64,000 nt of DNA from positions 35,808 to 99,807 of the forward strand of contig PLOR01000102.1 in the NCBI GenBank assembly GCA_003142185.1, in the 5' to 3' direction. The notes under the pieces were generated by a model that saw nothing but the letters and a program-made list of their open reading frames with translations, did no database searches and was not told the origin of the DNA. Shown here piece by piece: positions 50,484 to 58,772 of the stretch. The DNA comes from Bryobacterales bacterium (GTDB lineage Bacteria > Acidobacteriota > Terriglobia > Bryobacterales > Bryobacteraceae). Made by a program: the position numbers and the translations under genes. The number at the start of each line of letters is the position of its first letter. The stretch's first letter is position 1.

Positions 50484-51311
50484 ATGGGAACTGACCCGCG
50501 TACCAAAGAGTATCTTCTGCTGAGCGATTTCGATCAGACCCTGAGTTTCAATGACTCTGGGATAGCGCTCAGCGAACTGATTGGCGTAACGGGGTTCCGC
50601 GAACGAATCCAAGGGCTGTCGAACATCCATATGGTGCAGCAGGGCGGCGAACTGGCCTACCTGTTGCTCCACGATCCGGAGTACCGCCGGGTGCGGCGCG
50701 AGCACCTGGTGGAAGTCGGCAAACGCATTCGTCTGAAACAGAATATCGGCCTTTTGTTTGAATTACTGCAGGACATCGAAGGCCACCGGTTTTCCTTTTA
50801 CGTGGTTTCGGCCGCGCCGGAAGAAGTGATCCAATCCGCGCTCGAGGGCATCATTCCGGCCGACCACATTCACGGCACCCGCTTCCGCTATGACGAGGAG
50901 ACGGGCGAGATTCGATCCATCGACAGCGTGCCCGCCGGCTACGGGAAAGTCGCCGTGCTCGACCGGCTGCGGGAGAGGCTGAACATCGGCCGGGAACGGG
51001 TGGTCTACGTGGGCGACGGCATCTCCGACGTCCATGTCATGTTGCACGTGAGCCGGATGGATGGCCTGACCATCGCCGTGTCGGAGAACAAGTATCTCAC
51101 TCAGATCGCGCGCCGGACCATTTTGAGCGATAACGCGATCAGCGTGCTGGTGCCCATTTTGGAGGACATCGTCGGTTGGGACAGCTCGCGCATTCATGCG
51201 TTCTTCGAAGGCCACGGATTTGTGCTGCGGGAATGGGAGAAGGTCCGTACCGACCTGCTCACCATCAGCAGCGCCGTGCCGCCGGCAGCAGCCATGGCGG
51301 CGGGCGCGTGA
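50484..51311 (+). CDS. HAD-superfamily phosphatase
   Basis: 275 residues from the ATG at 50484. HAD motifs: [12 protein letters not shown] (DxDxT); II, YVVSAAP (Ser); [19 protein letters not shown] (GDGxSD). The cap is helical. It resembles the phosphoserine/2,3-diketo-phosphatase branch of HAD enzymes. Substrate unknown. Two look-alike hairpins follow the gene. Confidence 0.85.
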   Translation: MGTDPRTKEYLLLSDFDQTLSFNDSGIALSELIGVTGFRERIQGLSNIHMVQQGGELAYLLLHDPEYRRVRREHLVEVGKRIRLKQNIGLLFELLQDIEGHRFSFYVVSAAPEEVIQSALEGIIPADHIHGTRFRYDEETGEIRSIDSVPAGYGKVAVLDRLRERLNIGRERVVYVGDGISDVHVMLHVSRMDGLTIAVSENKYLTQIARRTILSDNAISVLVPILEDIVGWDSSRIHAFFEGHGFVLREWEKVRTDLLTISSAVPPAAAMAAGA

Positions 51312-51380
51312 GCGGGCAGGCGCCCCGGTTTTCGGGTCCGATGCGGATTCCGCCTGCCAACTGTCGCGGCGGTGGTAGCG

Positions 51381-51442
51381 CCGACGATCGGTTTTTGTCG
51401 TCGGTGAAATAGGTAGGCCAGACGATCGGTTTTTGTCGTCTG
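51381..51442 (+). repeat. Two tandem hairpins with identical loops and covarying stems
   Basis: Hairpin 1: CCGACGA, loop TCGGTTTTTG, TCGTCGG (51381-51404). Hairpin 2: CAGACGA, same loop, TCGTCTG (51419-51442). One stem position changes on both sides (C-G to A-T), which argues for selection on structure. They lie between the HAD gene and the dehydratase gene and could act as a double terminator or RNA-protein site. Confidence 0.6.
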
Positions 51443-51511
51443 TCAAAGTGTGCCAGCATGACAGGCCACGCAAGGCGATGGCCTGTCCTACCCAGTTGTT
51501 ATCCTGAGGCT

Positions 51512-53479
51512 GTGACGCCTCGCTTCCGCTTCGAAGAAATCGTCGACTCCGGCCCGGAGAATTACGACATCAGCACCCGTGCGCCCGGCCCGGCTGGTGC
51601 GCTGCCCTTCACCGAAGAGATGCTGCGCCGGCGCGCTTCCGGCGACCTGTTCGGATGGACGCAGGATGCCGGCATGGGGTGGGACCCGGCCCGGCTCGGC
51701 GGCGCCGAGGTGCTGTTGCTTTCCACCCACGGCGGCATTCGCGCCTCCGATGGCACGCCTATCGCGCTGGGCTATCACACCGGCCATTGGGAAGTGGGCC
51801 TGCTGATGCAGGCCGCGGCCGAAGAGTTGAAAGCGGCGGGCGCGGTGCCATTCGCCGGCTATTGCACCGACCCCTGCGATGGCCGCACGCAAGGGACCAC
51901 CGGCATGTTCGATTCGCTGCCGTACCGTAACGACGCCGCCATCGTATTCCGCCGCCTCATCCGCTCCCTGCCGACCCGCCGCGCCGTGATCGGCTTCGCG
52001 ACCTGCGACAAGGGCCTGCCGGCCATGATGATGGCGCTCGCCGGCACGCGCGATCTACCCGCCGTGCTGGTGCCCGGAGGCGTCACCCTGCTGGCCGCCG
52101 CCGGCGAGGATGCGGCCCGCGTGCAGACCATCGGCGTGCGCTTCGCTCACGGCCAGATCACGCTCGAAGAAGCCGCCCGCGCCGGATGTAGCGCCTGCGC
52201 TTCGCCCGGCGGCGGCTGCCAGTTCCTGGGCACGGCCGCCACATCGCAGGTGGTCGGCGAAGCGCTTGGCATGTCGCTCACGCACAGCGCGCTGGCGCCC
52301 TCCGGCCACGCGATCTGGCTCGACATGGCGCGCCGCTCCGCGCGCGCGGCGCTGGAACTCGAAGCGCGCGGCATCCCGATCCGCGACATCGTCACCGAAG
52401 CCGCGCTGCGCAACGCCATGGTGACGCACGCGGCCTTCGGCGGTTCCACCAACCTCATCCTGCACCTGGCCGCCATCGCCCACGCAGCCGGCCTCGGCCG
52501 CCTCACCGCCGCCGATTGGGCCCAAGTCAACCGCCGCGTGCCGCGCCTGGTGGACGCGCTGCCCAACGGCCCACGCAACTTCGCCACCATCCAGGTCTTC
52601 CTGGCCGGCGGCGTGCCCGAGGTGATGCTCCACTTGCGCCGCGCCGGCCTGCTGGACGAGGGTGCCCTCACCGTCAGCGGGGAAACTCTCGGCCGCATGC
52701 TCGACTGGTGGGAGAATTCCGCGCGCCGCGCGCGCCTGCGCCAGTTGCTCCAGGAGCGCGACGGTATCGATCCCGACGACGTCATCATGGACCCGGATTC
52801 AGCCGCGCGCCGCGGCCTGACTTCCACCGTCTGCTTCCCCCACGGCAATCTGGCGCCGGAAGGCGCGGTGATCAAGAGCACCGCCATCGACCCTGCCGTC
52901 CTCGATGCCGACGCCGTTTACCGCATGCGCGGCCCGGCGCGCGTGTTCACCTCCGAGCCAGCCGCCATCGCCGCCATCAAGAGCGGCGGCATCCAGGCCG
53001 GCGATGTCGTCGTCCTCATGGGCCGCGGTCCCAAGGGCGCGGGCATGGAGGAGACCTACCAGTTGACCTCAGCGCTCAAGTATCTGGATTTCGGCAAGCA
53101 CGTGGCCGTGGTCACCGATGCGCGTTTCAGCGGCGTCTCCACCGGCGCTTGCATCGGCCACGTTTCGCCCGAGGCACTGGCAGGCGGCCCGCTCGGCAAG
53201 GTGCGCGACGGCGATATCATCGAAATCGTCATTGACCGCAACCGGCTGGAGGGCCAGGTCAACCTGGTCGGTCCGGGCGGCGTGGAAGACGGATCCCGAA
53301 TGCTAGAGGAACGCGAGCCACGGCCCGGCCTCGCGCCCGATCCCAACCTGCCCGATGACACGCGCCTGTGGGCCGCCCTGCAGGACGCGAGCGGGGGCGC
53401 CTGGGCCGGCGCGGTCTACGACGTGGACCGCATTCTGCGCGTGCTCGAAGCCGGCCGGCGCGCGCTCGGGGAACGCTGA
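51512..53479 (+). CDS. IlvD/Edd-family dehydratase, YjhG/YagF type (D-xylonate dehydratase)
   Basis: About 655 residues from a GTG at 51512, the length of YjhG; an ATG at 51458 would add 18 residues. Very close in order to Yjh[18 protein letters not shown], then [82 protein letters not shown] and [20 protein letters not shown]. The iron-sulfur cysteines and the catalytic serine region are intact. It dehydrates a sugar acid such as D-xylonate to the 2-keto-3-deoxy acid. Stand-alone gene. Confidence 0.9.
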   Translation: MTPRFRFEEIVDSGPENYDISTRAPGPAGALPFTEEMLRRRASGDLFGWTQDAGMGWDPARLGGAEVLLLSTHGGIRASDGTPIALGYHTGHWEVGLLMQAAAEELKAAGAVPFAGYCTDPCDGRTQGTTGMFDSLPYRNDAAIVFRRLIRSLPTRRAVIGFATCDKGLPAMMMALAGTRDLPAVLVPGGVTLLAAAGEDAARVQTIGVRFAHGQITLEEAARAGCSACASPGGGCQFLGTAATSQVVGEALGMSLTHSALAPSGHAIWLDMARRSARAALELEARGIPIRDIVTEAALRNAMVTHAAFGGSTNLILHLAAIAHAAGLGRLTAADWAQVNRRVPRLVDALPNGPRNFATIQVFLAGGVPEVMLHLRRAGLLDEGALTVSGETLGRMLDWWENSARRARLRQLLQERDGIDPDDVIMDPDSAARRGLTSTVCFPHGNLAPEGAVIKSTAIDPAVLDADAVYRMRGPARVFTSEPAAIAAIKSGGIQAGDVVVLMGRGPKGAGMEETYQLTSALKYLDFGKHVAVVTDARFSGVSTGACIGHVSPEALAGGPLGKVRDGDIIEIVIDRNRLEGQVNLVGPGGVEDGSRMLEEREPRPGLAPDPNLPDDTRLWAALQDASGGAWAGAVYDVDRILRVLEAGRRALGER

Positions 53480-53494
53480 AACCGGCTCCGTCTC

Positions 53495-53872
53495 CTATTG
53501 ATTGACCAAAAGCCGTTCGGTCATGCCGCTGTGCGGCATGACCACACATTCCGCCCGATGCGTCATCGCCCAGACCGCTAACTCTGTCCGGTTACTTACG
53601 TCGAGCTTTCGGAAGATCCGGTTCAAATATTCCTTGACGGTTCCTTCCGAAAGATGTAGCTGATAGGCGATTTCCTTGTTCGGCTTGGCTTGCCGCACCA
53701 GATCCACTACCTGTCTTTCTCGAAAACTGAGGTCGTGGCTGAGGGGCCGGTGCTCTCCTGCTGGCCTTCGACAAGCCTGGCAGACCCGCTCCGAGCCACC
53801 GCTTCTGAAATCCGTCCCGCAGCGAGGGCAATTTCGCAGGGCCGGAATGTGCTGGTATTCCTGAGTTAACAT
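53495..53872 (-). CDS. Zinc-ribbon plus LuxR-type HTH regulator
   Basis: 125 residues from the ATG at 53872, with AGGAGAG upstream (an in-frame extension to 54115 lacks this). Residues about 14-35 hold two CxxC-type pairs (NCPRCGTDF, RVCQACRRP), a zinc ribbon. The rest is a GerE/LuxR HTH: LSFRERQVVDLVRQAKPNKE, IAYQLHLSEGTVKEYLNRIF, KLDVSNRTELAVWA. There is no receiver domain, so the signal must be sensed otherwise, perhaps through the zinc ribbon. Confidence 0.85.
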   Translation of the reverse strand: MLTQEYQHIPALRNCPRCGTDFRSGGSERVCQACRRPAGEHRPLSHDLSFRERQVVDLVRQAKPNKEIAYQLHLSEGTVKEYLNRIFRKLDVSNRTELAVWAMTHRAECVVMPHSGMTERLLVNQ

Positions 53873-54155
53873 ATTGCTCTCCTGTCCCAAATCGTCGACC
53901 GCAGAAACAGGCTGATCGGTCCGTAGGGATTTAATACAGCTATTTGTAGTGTTATCTAAGCAACCTGAGGGCCACGGTTTTGCCGAATGAAAACAAAAGG
54001 TTCCCTCCATTTGAGATCGGCAAGAGCTGCACTTTACACAGTCGAGATTACCAACAGTGTCGTTTCGCACAGGTCTAACCAGCCCGCCATCACACCCATT
54101 TAGTTCAATCGCCACGAACCTGCCTGGAAGAACAACTGGCCGAGAAGATCGTCCG

Positions 54156-54665
54156 CTATTTCGCCCGCTTCACCGCGGCCACCAGGAATGGATACGGATC
54201 AATCGCGTTCCCCTTCCACCACAGCCTTTCCGGCCCCAACTCGGTGATCGCAAAATGCAAGTGCGGCGAGCGCGGATCCGCATTTCCCGTCGATCCCACA
54301 AAACCGATGACCTCCCCGCGCTCGACCCGCATTCCCTCACGCAACCCCTCCGCGTACCCGTCCAAGTGCGCGTAGTAGTAACAATACACTCCCATTTCGT
54401 CGAACTGGTATATCGTGTTACCGCCCGGTTTGCTGAGGAACAGTTTGCGGACGGTTCCGGATACCGCCGCGCGCACTGGTGTTCCTCTCGGCTCCATTAT
54501 GTCGATCGCCTCATGCTTATGTCCGTCGTGAACTTCTTCGAACGTATCGCGCAAATTCATCAGAGCGAGTCCGCGGATGGGCGGAGACATATCGAGAATG
54601 GAAGAGGTCGCGCCAACGGCGAGCAACATTGGCAACAGCCCGGCAATGCAAACCCAGCGCCTCAC
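54156..54665 (-). CDS. M23-family peptidase (LytM-like)
   Basis: 169 residues with a signal peptide (VCIAGLLPMLLAVGA). M23 zinc-site motifs: H-x3-D in HEAIDI, then YYAHLDG, GEVIGFVGSTGNADPRSPHLHFAI with the HxH. Small LytM domain without extra modules. It cleaves peptide cross-links of peptidoglycan, or activates amidases if degenerate; the zinc residues appear intact. It follows the L,D-transpeptidase gene with a 1-bp gap, so the pair is a cell-wall operon. Confidence 0.9.
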   Translation of the reverse strand: MRRWVCIAGLLPMLLAVGATSSILDMSPPIRGLALMNLRDTFEEVHDGHKHEAIDIMEPRGTPVRAAVSGTVRKLFLSKPGGNTIYQFDEMGVYCYYYAHLDGYAEGLREGMRVERGEVIGFVGSTGNADPRSPHLHFAITELGPERLWWKGNAIDPYPFLVAAVKRAK

Positions 54666-54666
54666 G

Positions 54667-55671
54667 CTACTCCTCTAGGACGACCGGCGTGCCCCGGCGA
54701 ACCATGTGCGACAGCTCATCCACGTCCCAGTTCGTCAGCCGGATACACCCGTCCGACACGCCGTGCCCGATATTCCCCGGATCCGGCGTCCCATGGATTC
54801 CATAGTCCACTTTTGAAAGGCCGATCCATGCAACGCCGACGGGACTGTTTGGGCCCGGCGCGAGTTCCGCTTTCGCGAGTTTCTGGTCCACATTCCATAG
54901 GAGCTTCGGGTCCCAGTTGAACCACGGGTAGTGCACAATGCCGACGATGGTAAAATGGCCGATCGGCAGCGGATCGTGCGAGTCCCCAATGGTGGCGGGA
55001 TACTGCGCCAGTTCCTTGTCGCCCGCGCCGTACACGATGACGGTGCGTTTGGACTTCGACACCACCACGCGTAACGCCAGGCGCACCGCGGTGCGCCGCA
55101 CATTCGGTACGGTGATCCGCTCCCCGGCCGTGTCCAGTTTCTTGCCGGGGTTCAACTCGGCCAGCAGTTTCGGCGAGATATGGAACCGCTCTCCTAGTTC
55201 CTCTTGCGGCGTCTCGAAGCCAAGCCACTTCAACTTCGCCTTTTCCTGGACCTCGGCCGGGAGTGGCAGGAACGGGCCTTTCTCATCCGCTTGGGTAATC
55301 GTGTACGTCAACAGAAGAGAGCCGGTGTCGCGATCGAGCAGGCTCCACATCCCGGTATCGATTGTGCCAGTCGGCTTCAGACCGTGGTCTTCCTGATATC
55401 CCTTGATCGCAACTCCGAAATCGTCGCCGTAGATACCGTCAATCTCGCCCGGCGAGAACCTGGCACGGTCCAGAAGAATCTGCGCCCGCGTCACCCTTGG
55501 CCCCGTCGCTCCCGGCCCCACCGCGCCGGTCTTCGTTGAGTCCTCTATTTCGCTCCCGGCAGTACTCCTGGCAACTGGCGTAGCAGCCAGCTTTTGCGCC
55601 GGTCCGGCTGCACCTGCGCCAGCCAGAGCCAGAATTGAGACAGTCGCCGCTAGTCGATAAGTTAGGCGCAC
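54667..55671 (-). CDS. L,D-transpeptidase with peptidoglycan-binding domain
   Basis: 334 residues: signal peptide (YRLAATVSILALAGAGAAG); a peptidoglycan-binding-like domain about 60-115 (LLDRARFSPGEIDGIYGDDF, AIKGYQEDHGLKPTG); a LysM-like short stretch; and a YkuD catalytic domain with the signature HGTPDPGNIGHGVSDGCIRL, whose cysteine is the nucleophile. It makes 3-3 cross-links or attaches proteins to peptidoglycan. It is co-transcribed with the M23 peptidase. Confidence 0.92.
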   Translation of the reverse strand: MRLTYRLAATVSILALAGAGAAGPAQKLAATPVARSTAGSEIEDSTKTGAVGPGATGPRVTRAQILLDRARFSPGEIDGIYGDDFGVAIKGYQEDHGLKPTGTIDTGMWSLLDRDTGSLLLTYTITQADEKGPFLPLPAEVQEKAKLKWLGFETPQEELGERFHISPKLLAELNPGKKLDTAGERITVPNVRRTAVRLALRVVVSKSKRTVIVYGAGDKELAQYPATIGDSHDPLPIGHFTIVGIVHYPWFNWDPKLLWNVDQKLAKAELAPGPNSPVGVAWIGLSKVDYGIHGTPDPGNIGHGVSDGCIRLTNWDVDELSHMVRRGTPVVLEE

Positions 55672-56033
55672 GCCGAACAGTGGGCACTTTGCGAGCCGTT
55701 CCTTGGCGGTTGCCGCTTTCGCTCTTCCTGGACGCCTTTGAACCGTCTAACGCAATCAGAACGGCGGGCGAGAACATCACGCGCCTTCGCGTGGTCGGCG
55801 TTGTGCGACGTACGGCTGACGATGTGGAGCGGTTTCTCTGCGATGTGATCGATGACGACGGGGGCAGCACTTCTTGCCTGACGGACGGCAGGATTTGCAC
55901 ATTACACATTTACCTTTGGCCCCGAAGGGCTTCCATGCCGCCGCCGGCCGTATGCTCGGTGTAGCATACGGCCGCCATACGGTAGCCGTCTAGACCCGGC
56001 CGGCAACACCGCGTAGAATCATGGAGTACATTT
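55672..56033. other. Divergent intergenic region
   Basis: 362 bases between divergent genes. Short frames are not convincing. It holds the strong hairpin listed at 55945-55974. Confidence 0.5.
55945..55974. repeat. Perfect 12-bp-stem hairpin
   Basis: CGGCCGTATGCT, loop CGGTGT, AGCATACGGCCG, 59 bases before the esterase ATG. It could be an operator dyad or an mRNA leader structure. A partial third copy (GCCATACGG) follows directly. Confidence 0.6.
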
Positions 56034-57260
56034 ATGCCGCAACCACAGAACTCAATCCGGCTTTTCGCGACGGTGCTGCTGACAGGCGCACTGCTCGCTC
56101 CTATCGGACTGGCCCAGAATGCGCCCCCGCCCGCCGCGCCGCCTCCGCCTCCGCGCGCTATGGGGCCGCAGGGCCCGGTTGTGATTTCGCCGGAAGTCAC
56201 GCCGGACCGGCACATCGTCTTCCGAATCATGGCCTCGCAGGCGAAGAACGTCACACTGTCTGCCGGCGACATGGCTGGCCTCGAAAACTCGGCCGCGACG
56301 TTCACCAAAGGCGACAACGGCGTTTGGGAGGCGACGATCGGGCCTATCGATCCGGGCGCGTACCGGTACACCTTCCTGGTGGACGGCGCGAGGGTGATGG
56401 ACCCCGACAGCCCTGCGGTGAGCGAGTCGAACACTAACTCGTGGAGCCTGGTGTATGTTCCCGGCGCCGATTTCATGGACGCGCAGCAGGTGCCTCACGG
56501 CGCCGTGGCATCGGTTACCTACTACTCCACCGCGCTGGGCAGGAACCGGCGGATGCACATTTACACGCCGCCTGGTTATGAGAATGGCACGGACAAGTAT
56601 CCGGTGTTCTACCTGCTGCATGGCGCGATGGATTGTGACGACTCCTGGACGTCGGTAGGCCGGGCCGGGTTCATCATGGACAACCTGATCGCGGGGCACA
56701 AGGCAAAGCCGATGGTCATCGTGATGCCTGCCGGCCACACGTCGGCGGCGTTCAACATGCCGCGCGCCGGGGACCCTGCGCCTCGCGATGAGTTCGCCGC
56801 GGATTTCGTGACCGACATCATGCCGTACGTGGAAACGCATTACCGGGTACTGACGGACCGCGCTCACCGGGCCATGGCCGGACTCTCGATGGGCGGTGGA
56901 CAGACACTGAATATCGGCATCTCCCACCTGGACCGGTTCGCGTACCTGGGCGTGTTCAGCTCGGGCGTGTTCACCATGCGGCGGCCCGACCCTGGATCGC
57001 CGGCGCCCGCGCCGGGCCCCTCGCCCGAATGGATCGAACAACACGCAGCGATGCTGGACGATGCCTCTCTCAAGCCTGGCCTGAAGCTGCTGTGGTTCAG
57101 CACGGGGTCGAAGGATTTCCTGATTTCCACGACGAGAGCGACCGTGGACGCTTTGCAGAAGCACGGTTTTTCGCCTGTATTCCAGGAAAGCCCGGGCGCT
57201 CATACGTGGATCAACTGGCGGAACTACCTGGAGCAATTCGCTCCTCTGCTGTTTCAGTAA
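56034..57260 (+). CDS. Secreted CE1/feruloyl-esterase-like alpha/beta hydrolase
   Basis: 408 residues: signal peptide (FATVLLTGALLAPIGLAQ), proline-rich linker, an E-set/CBM48-like domain (about 45-145; FRIMASQAKNVTLSAGDM, DPGAYRYTFLVDG), then an esterase D-type hydrolase. Nucleophile serine is in GLSMGGGQT (about residue 284), with the acid Asp and the His in GAHTW near the end. This layout matches xylan/feruloyl esterases that remove phenolic or acetyl groups from hemicellulose. Exported. Confidence 0.88.
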   Translation: MPQPQNSIRLFATVLLTGALLAPIGLAQNAPPPAAPPPPPRAMGPQGPVVISPEVTPDRHIVFRIMASQAKNVTLSAGDMAGLENSAATFTKGDNGVWEATIGPIDPGAYRYTFLVDGARVMDPDSPAVSESNTNSWSLVYVPGADFMDAQQVPHGAVASVTYYSTALGRNRRMHIYTPPGYENGTDKYPVFYLLHGAMDCDDSWTSVGRAGFIMDNLIAGHKAKPMVIVMPAGHTSAAFNMPRAGDPAPRDEFAADFVTDIMPYVETHYRVLTDRAHRAMAGLSMGGGQTLNIGISHLDRFAYLGVFSSGVFTMRRPDPGSPAPAPGPSPEWIEQHAAMLDDASLKPGLKLLWFSTGSKDFLISTTRATVDALQKHGFSPVFQESPGAHTWINWRNYLEQFAPLLFQ

Positions 57261-57266
57261 GGCGGT

Positions 57267-58517
57267 TTACCAGAAGTGGGTGGCGACAATTCGGGGCATA
57301 GCGTCACTGCCCTGGATGATTCTGGTGGCCAGCACGATCTGGAAGTTCCGGTGTTCCCAATTGGCCGGGGCCCGGCTGGCGAGAGCCTCGGTCAGGCGGT
57401 TGTCGGTGACAAATTCACCAGCCGCCAGAGTGCCAATGCCAGTGATCCCAGCGATGGCCACCACCAGTCTGCCCGTGTTCGGATCGAAGAACCTGGAAAT
57501 GACTGCGTAGTCTTCGCCATTGTCCGGACCACCCGCGGCCCAGTGCACTGACCAATCCCTGCGGTTGGGGTTCCGATTGTCCCTGATCCACTGCGTTGCG
57601 GTGGCCTTTTCGAAAACCAGAACGAAGCGAAGGCGGTTGGTCAGCCTCACGGTCCAAGCGTTATTGAATCCTCCGATTAGGACGACCGGACCTTGCTTCA
57701 TATCCGCCAGATCCAAATGGCTCTGGTCGCTAAACCGGTACAACCGGCCCTTTGCCTGGAGCAGCCCGGTGATGCGCGCGAGCGTGATGGCGTCGCCGTA
57801 TCCGATGGCGCCGATCCTCCGGGCGGACGCGTCGTTGGATTCCAGGGAGCCTCGCTGGGCGGTGCCATCCGGCGAATTGAAGCTGGATACCAGAACCGGG
57901 GGAGCGAGGCATATGGAAACGGGGTCGTTGGAGCTGAAGACAGGCGACCAGAATCGATCCAGCGCACTTCTGCTCTGCCACGGCTTCTGCCACAGCATGA
58001 CGGCCGCAAGCGCCGCCAGACATACGATTCCGCCGAGAAACCATCGTGATCGCAGGGGAACGCGAGCCCGCGACGGCGCAACCGGCGCGGCCACCGGAGC
58101 CACTGGTTCGGGCGCGGGCATGGCAGCCGGGAAATGGAACTCCGCAACGTAGGAACCGGAGGGGAGCTCGATTCGGAGCTCACCCTGATGCTCGGGAAGG
58201 TGATAATACTGGGCGATCCGCTTGCGAACCTCGCCCGCGGTATACCGAACGATGGGGTCGAGGTTGGTGTCGTAATCCGGCTCGCGCCCGAACACCTGCA
58301 CGCCGAGTAGACGTTCCTTCAATGGGTCCGTTTGATCCTGGAGTGCGGACTCCACGACGAAGCGGAACAGCGGAGGATATCGCTTGCTGTTGCGGAACAG
58401 CGAATGCGACAGCATCCGCAGCATCTGTTCGCGCACCGCAGCCTGCTCGGAGTTGGTGTAGCGGTGCGAGCCGTTGGCCGGAACCGGGGTGGGCTCGCCA
58501 TGTTTTTCGATCAGCAT
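57267..58517 (-). CDS. Winged-helix/TM/periplasmic protein of acidobacterial type
   Basis: 416 residues. The cytoplasmic N-terminal domain (about 20-130) has a conserved segment, FVVESALQDQTDPLKERLLG then VFGREPDYDTNLDPIVRYTA, VRKRIAQYY and ELPSGSYVAEF, of winged-helix type and greatly expanded in Solibacter-like genomes. A proline/alanine-rich linker and one membrane helix (WFLGGIVCLAALAAVMLW) lead to a periplasmic domain of about 240 residues without a known name. Layout resembles one-component membrane regulators (CadC, ToxR type). Convergent with the esterase. Confidence 0.7.
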   Translation of the reverse strand: MLIEKHGEPTPVPANGSHRYTNSEQAAVREQMLRMLSHSLFRNSKRYPPLFRFVVESALQDQTDPLKERLLGVQVFGREPDYDTNLDPIVRYTAGEVRKRIAQYYHLPEHQGELRIELPSGSYVAEFHFPAAMPAPEPVAPVAAPVAPSRARVPLRSRWFLGGIVCLAALAAVMLWQKPWQSRSALDRFWSPVFSSNDPVSICLAPPVLVSSFNSPDGTAQRGSLESNDASARRIGAIGYGDAITLARITGLLQAKGRLYRFSDQSHLDLADMKQGPVVLIGGFNNAWTVRLTNRLRFVLVFEKATATQWIRDNRNPNRRDWSVHWAAGGPDNGEDYAVISRFFDPNTGRLVVAIAGITGIGTLAAGEFVTDNRLTEALASRAPANWEHRNFQIVLATRIIQGSDAMPRIVATHFW

Positions 58518-58772
58518 CCAGGGCGCCTGGGACGCGCCAGCGCAGCGCGTTCAGTGAGCCCCATACTATCACCGGGCTAAGGCGCCTGTATGATCGCCGT
58601 GCATACGTCCGGACCTGCACTCGCAAGCGGCTGATGCTGCATCAGTTGCAAGCTCCTCCCCGTGCATACCGTAGACCACTAGAAGCGGCCTGCCCGCCCG
58701 CCGTACACTTGGTCGACATGGTCTGGCAGATATGTGTGTTACGGTACCCGATGAGTGAGAAGGAGTGATTTC

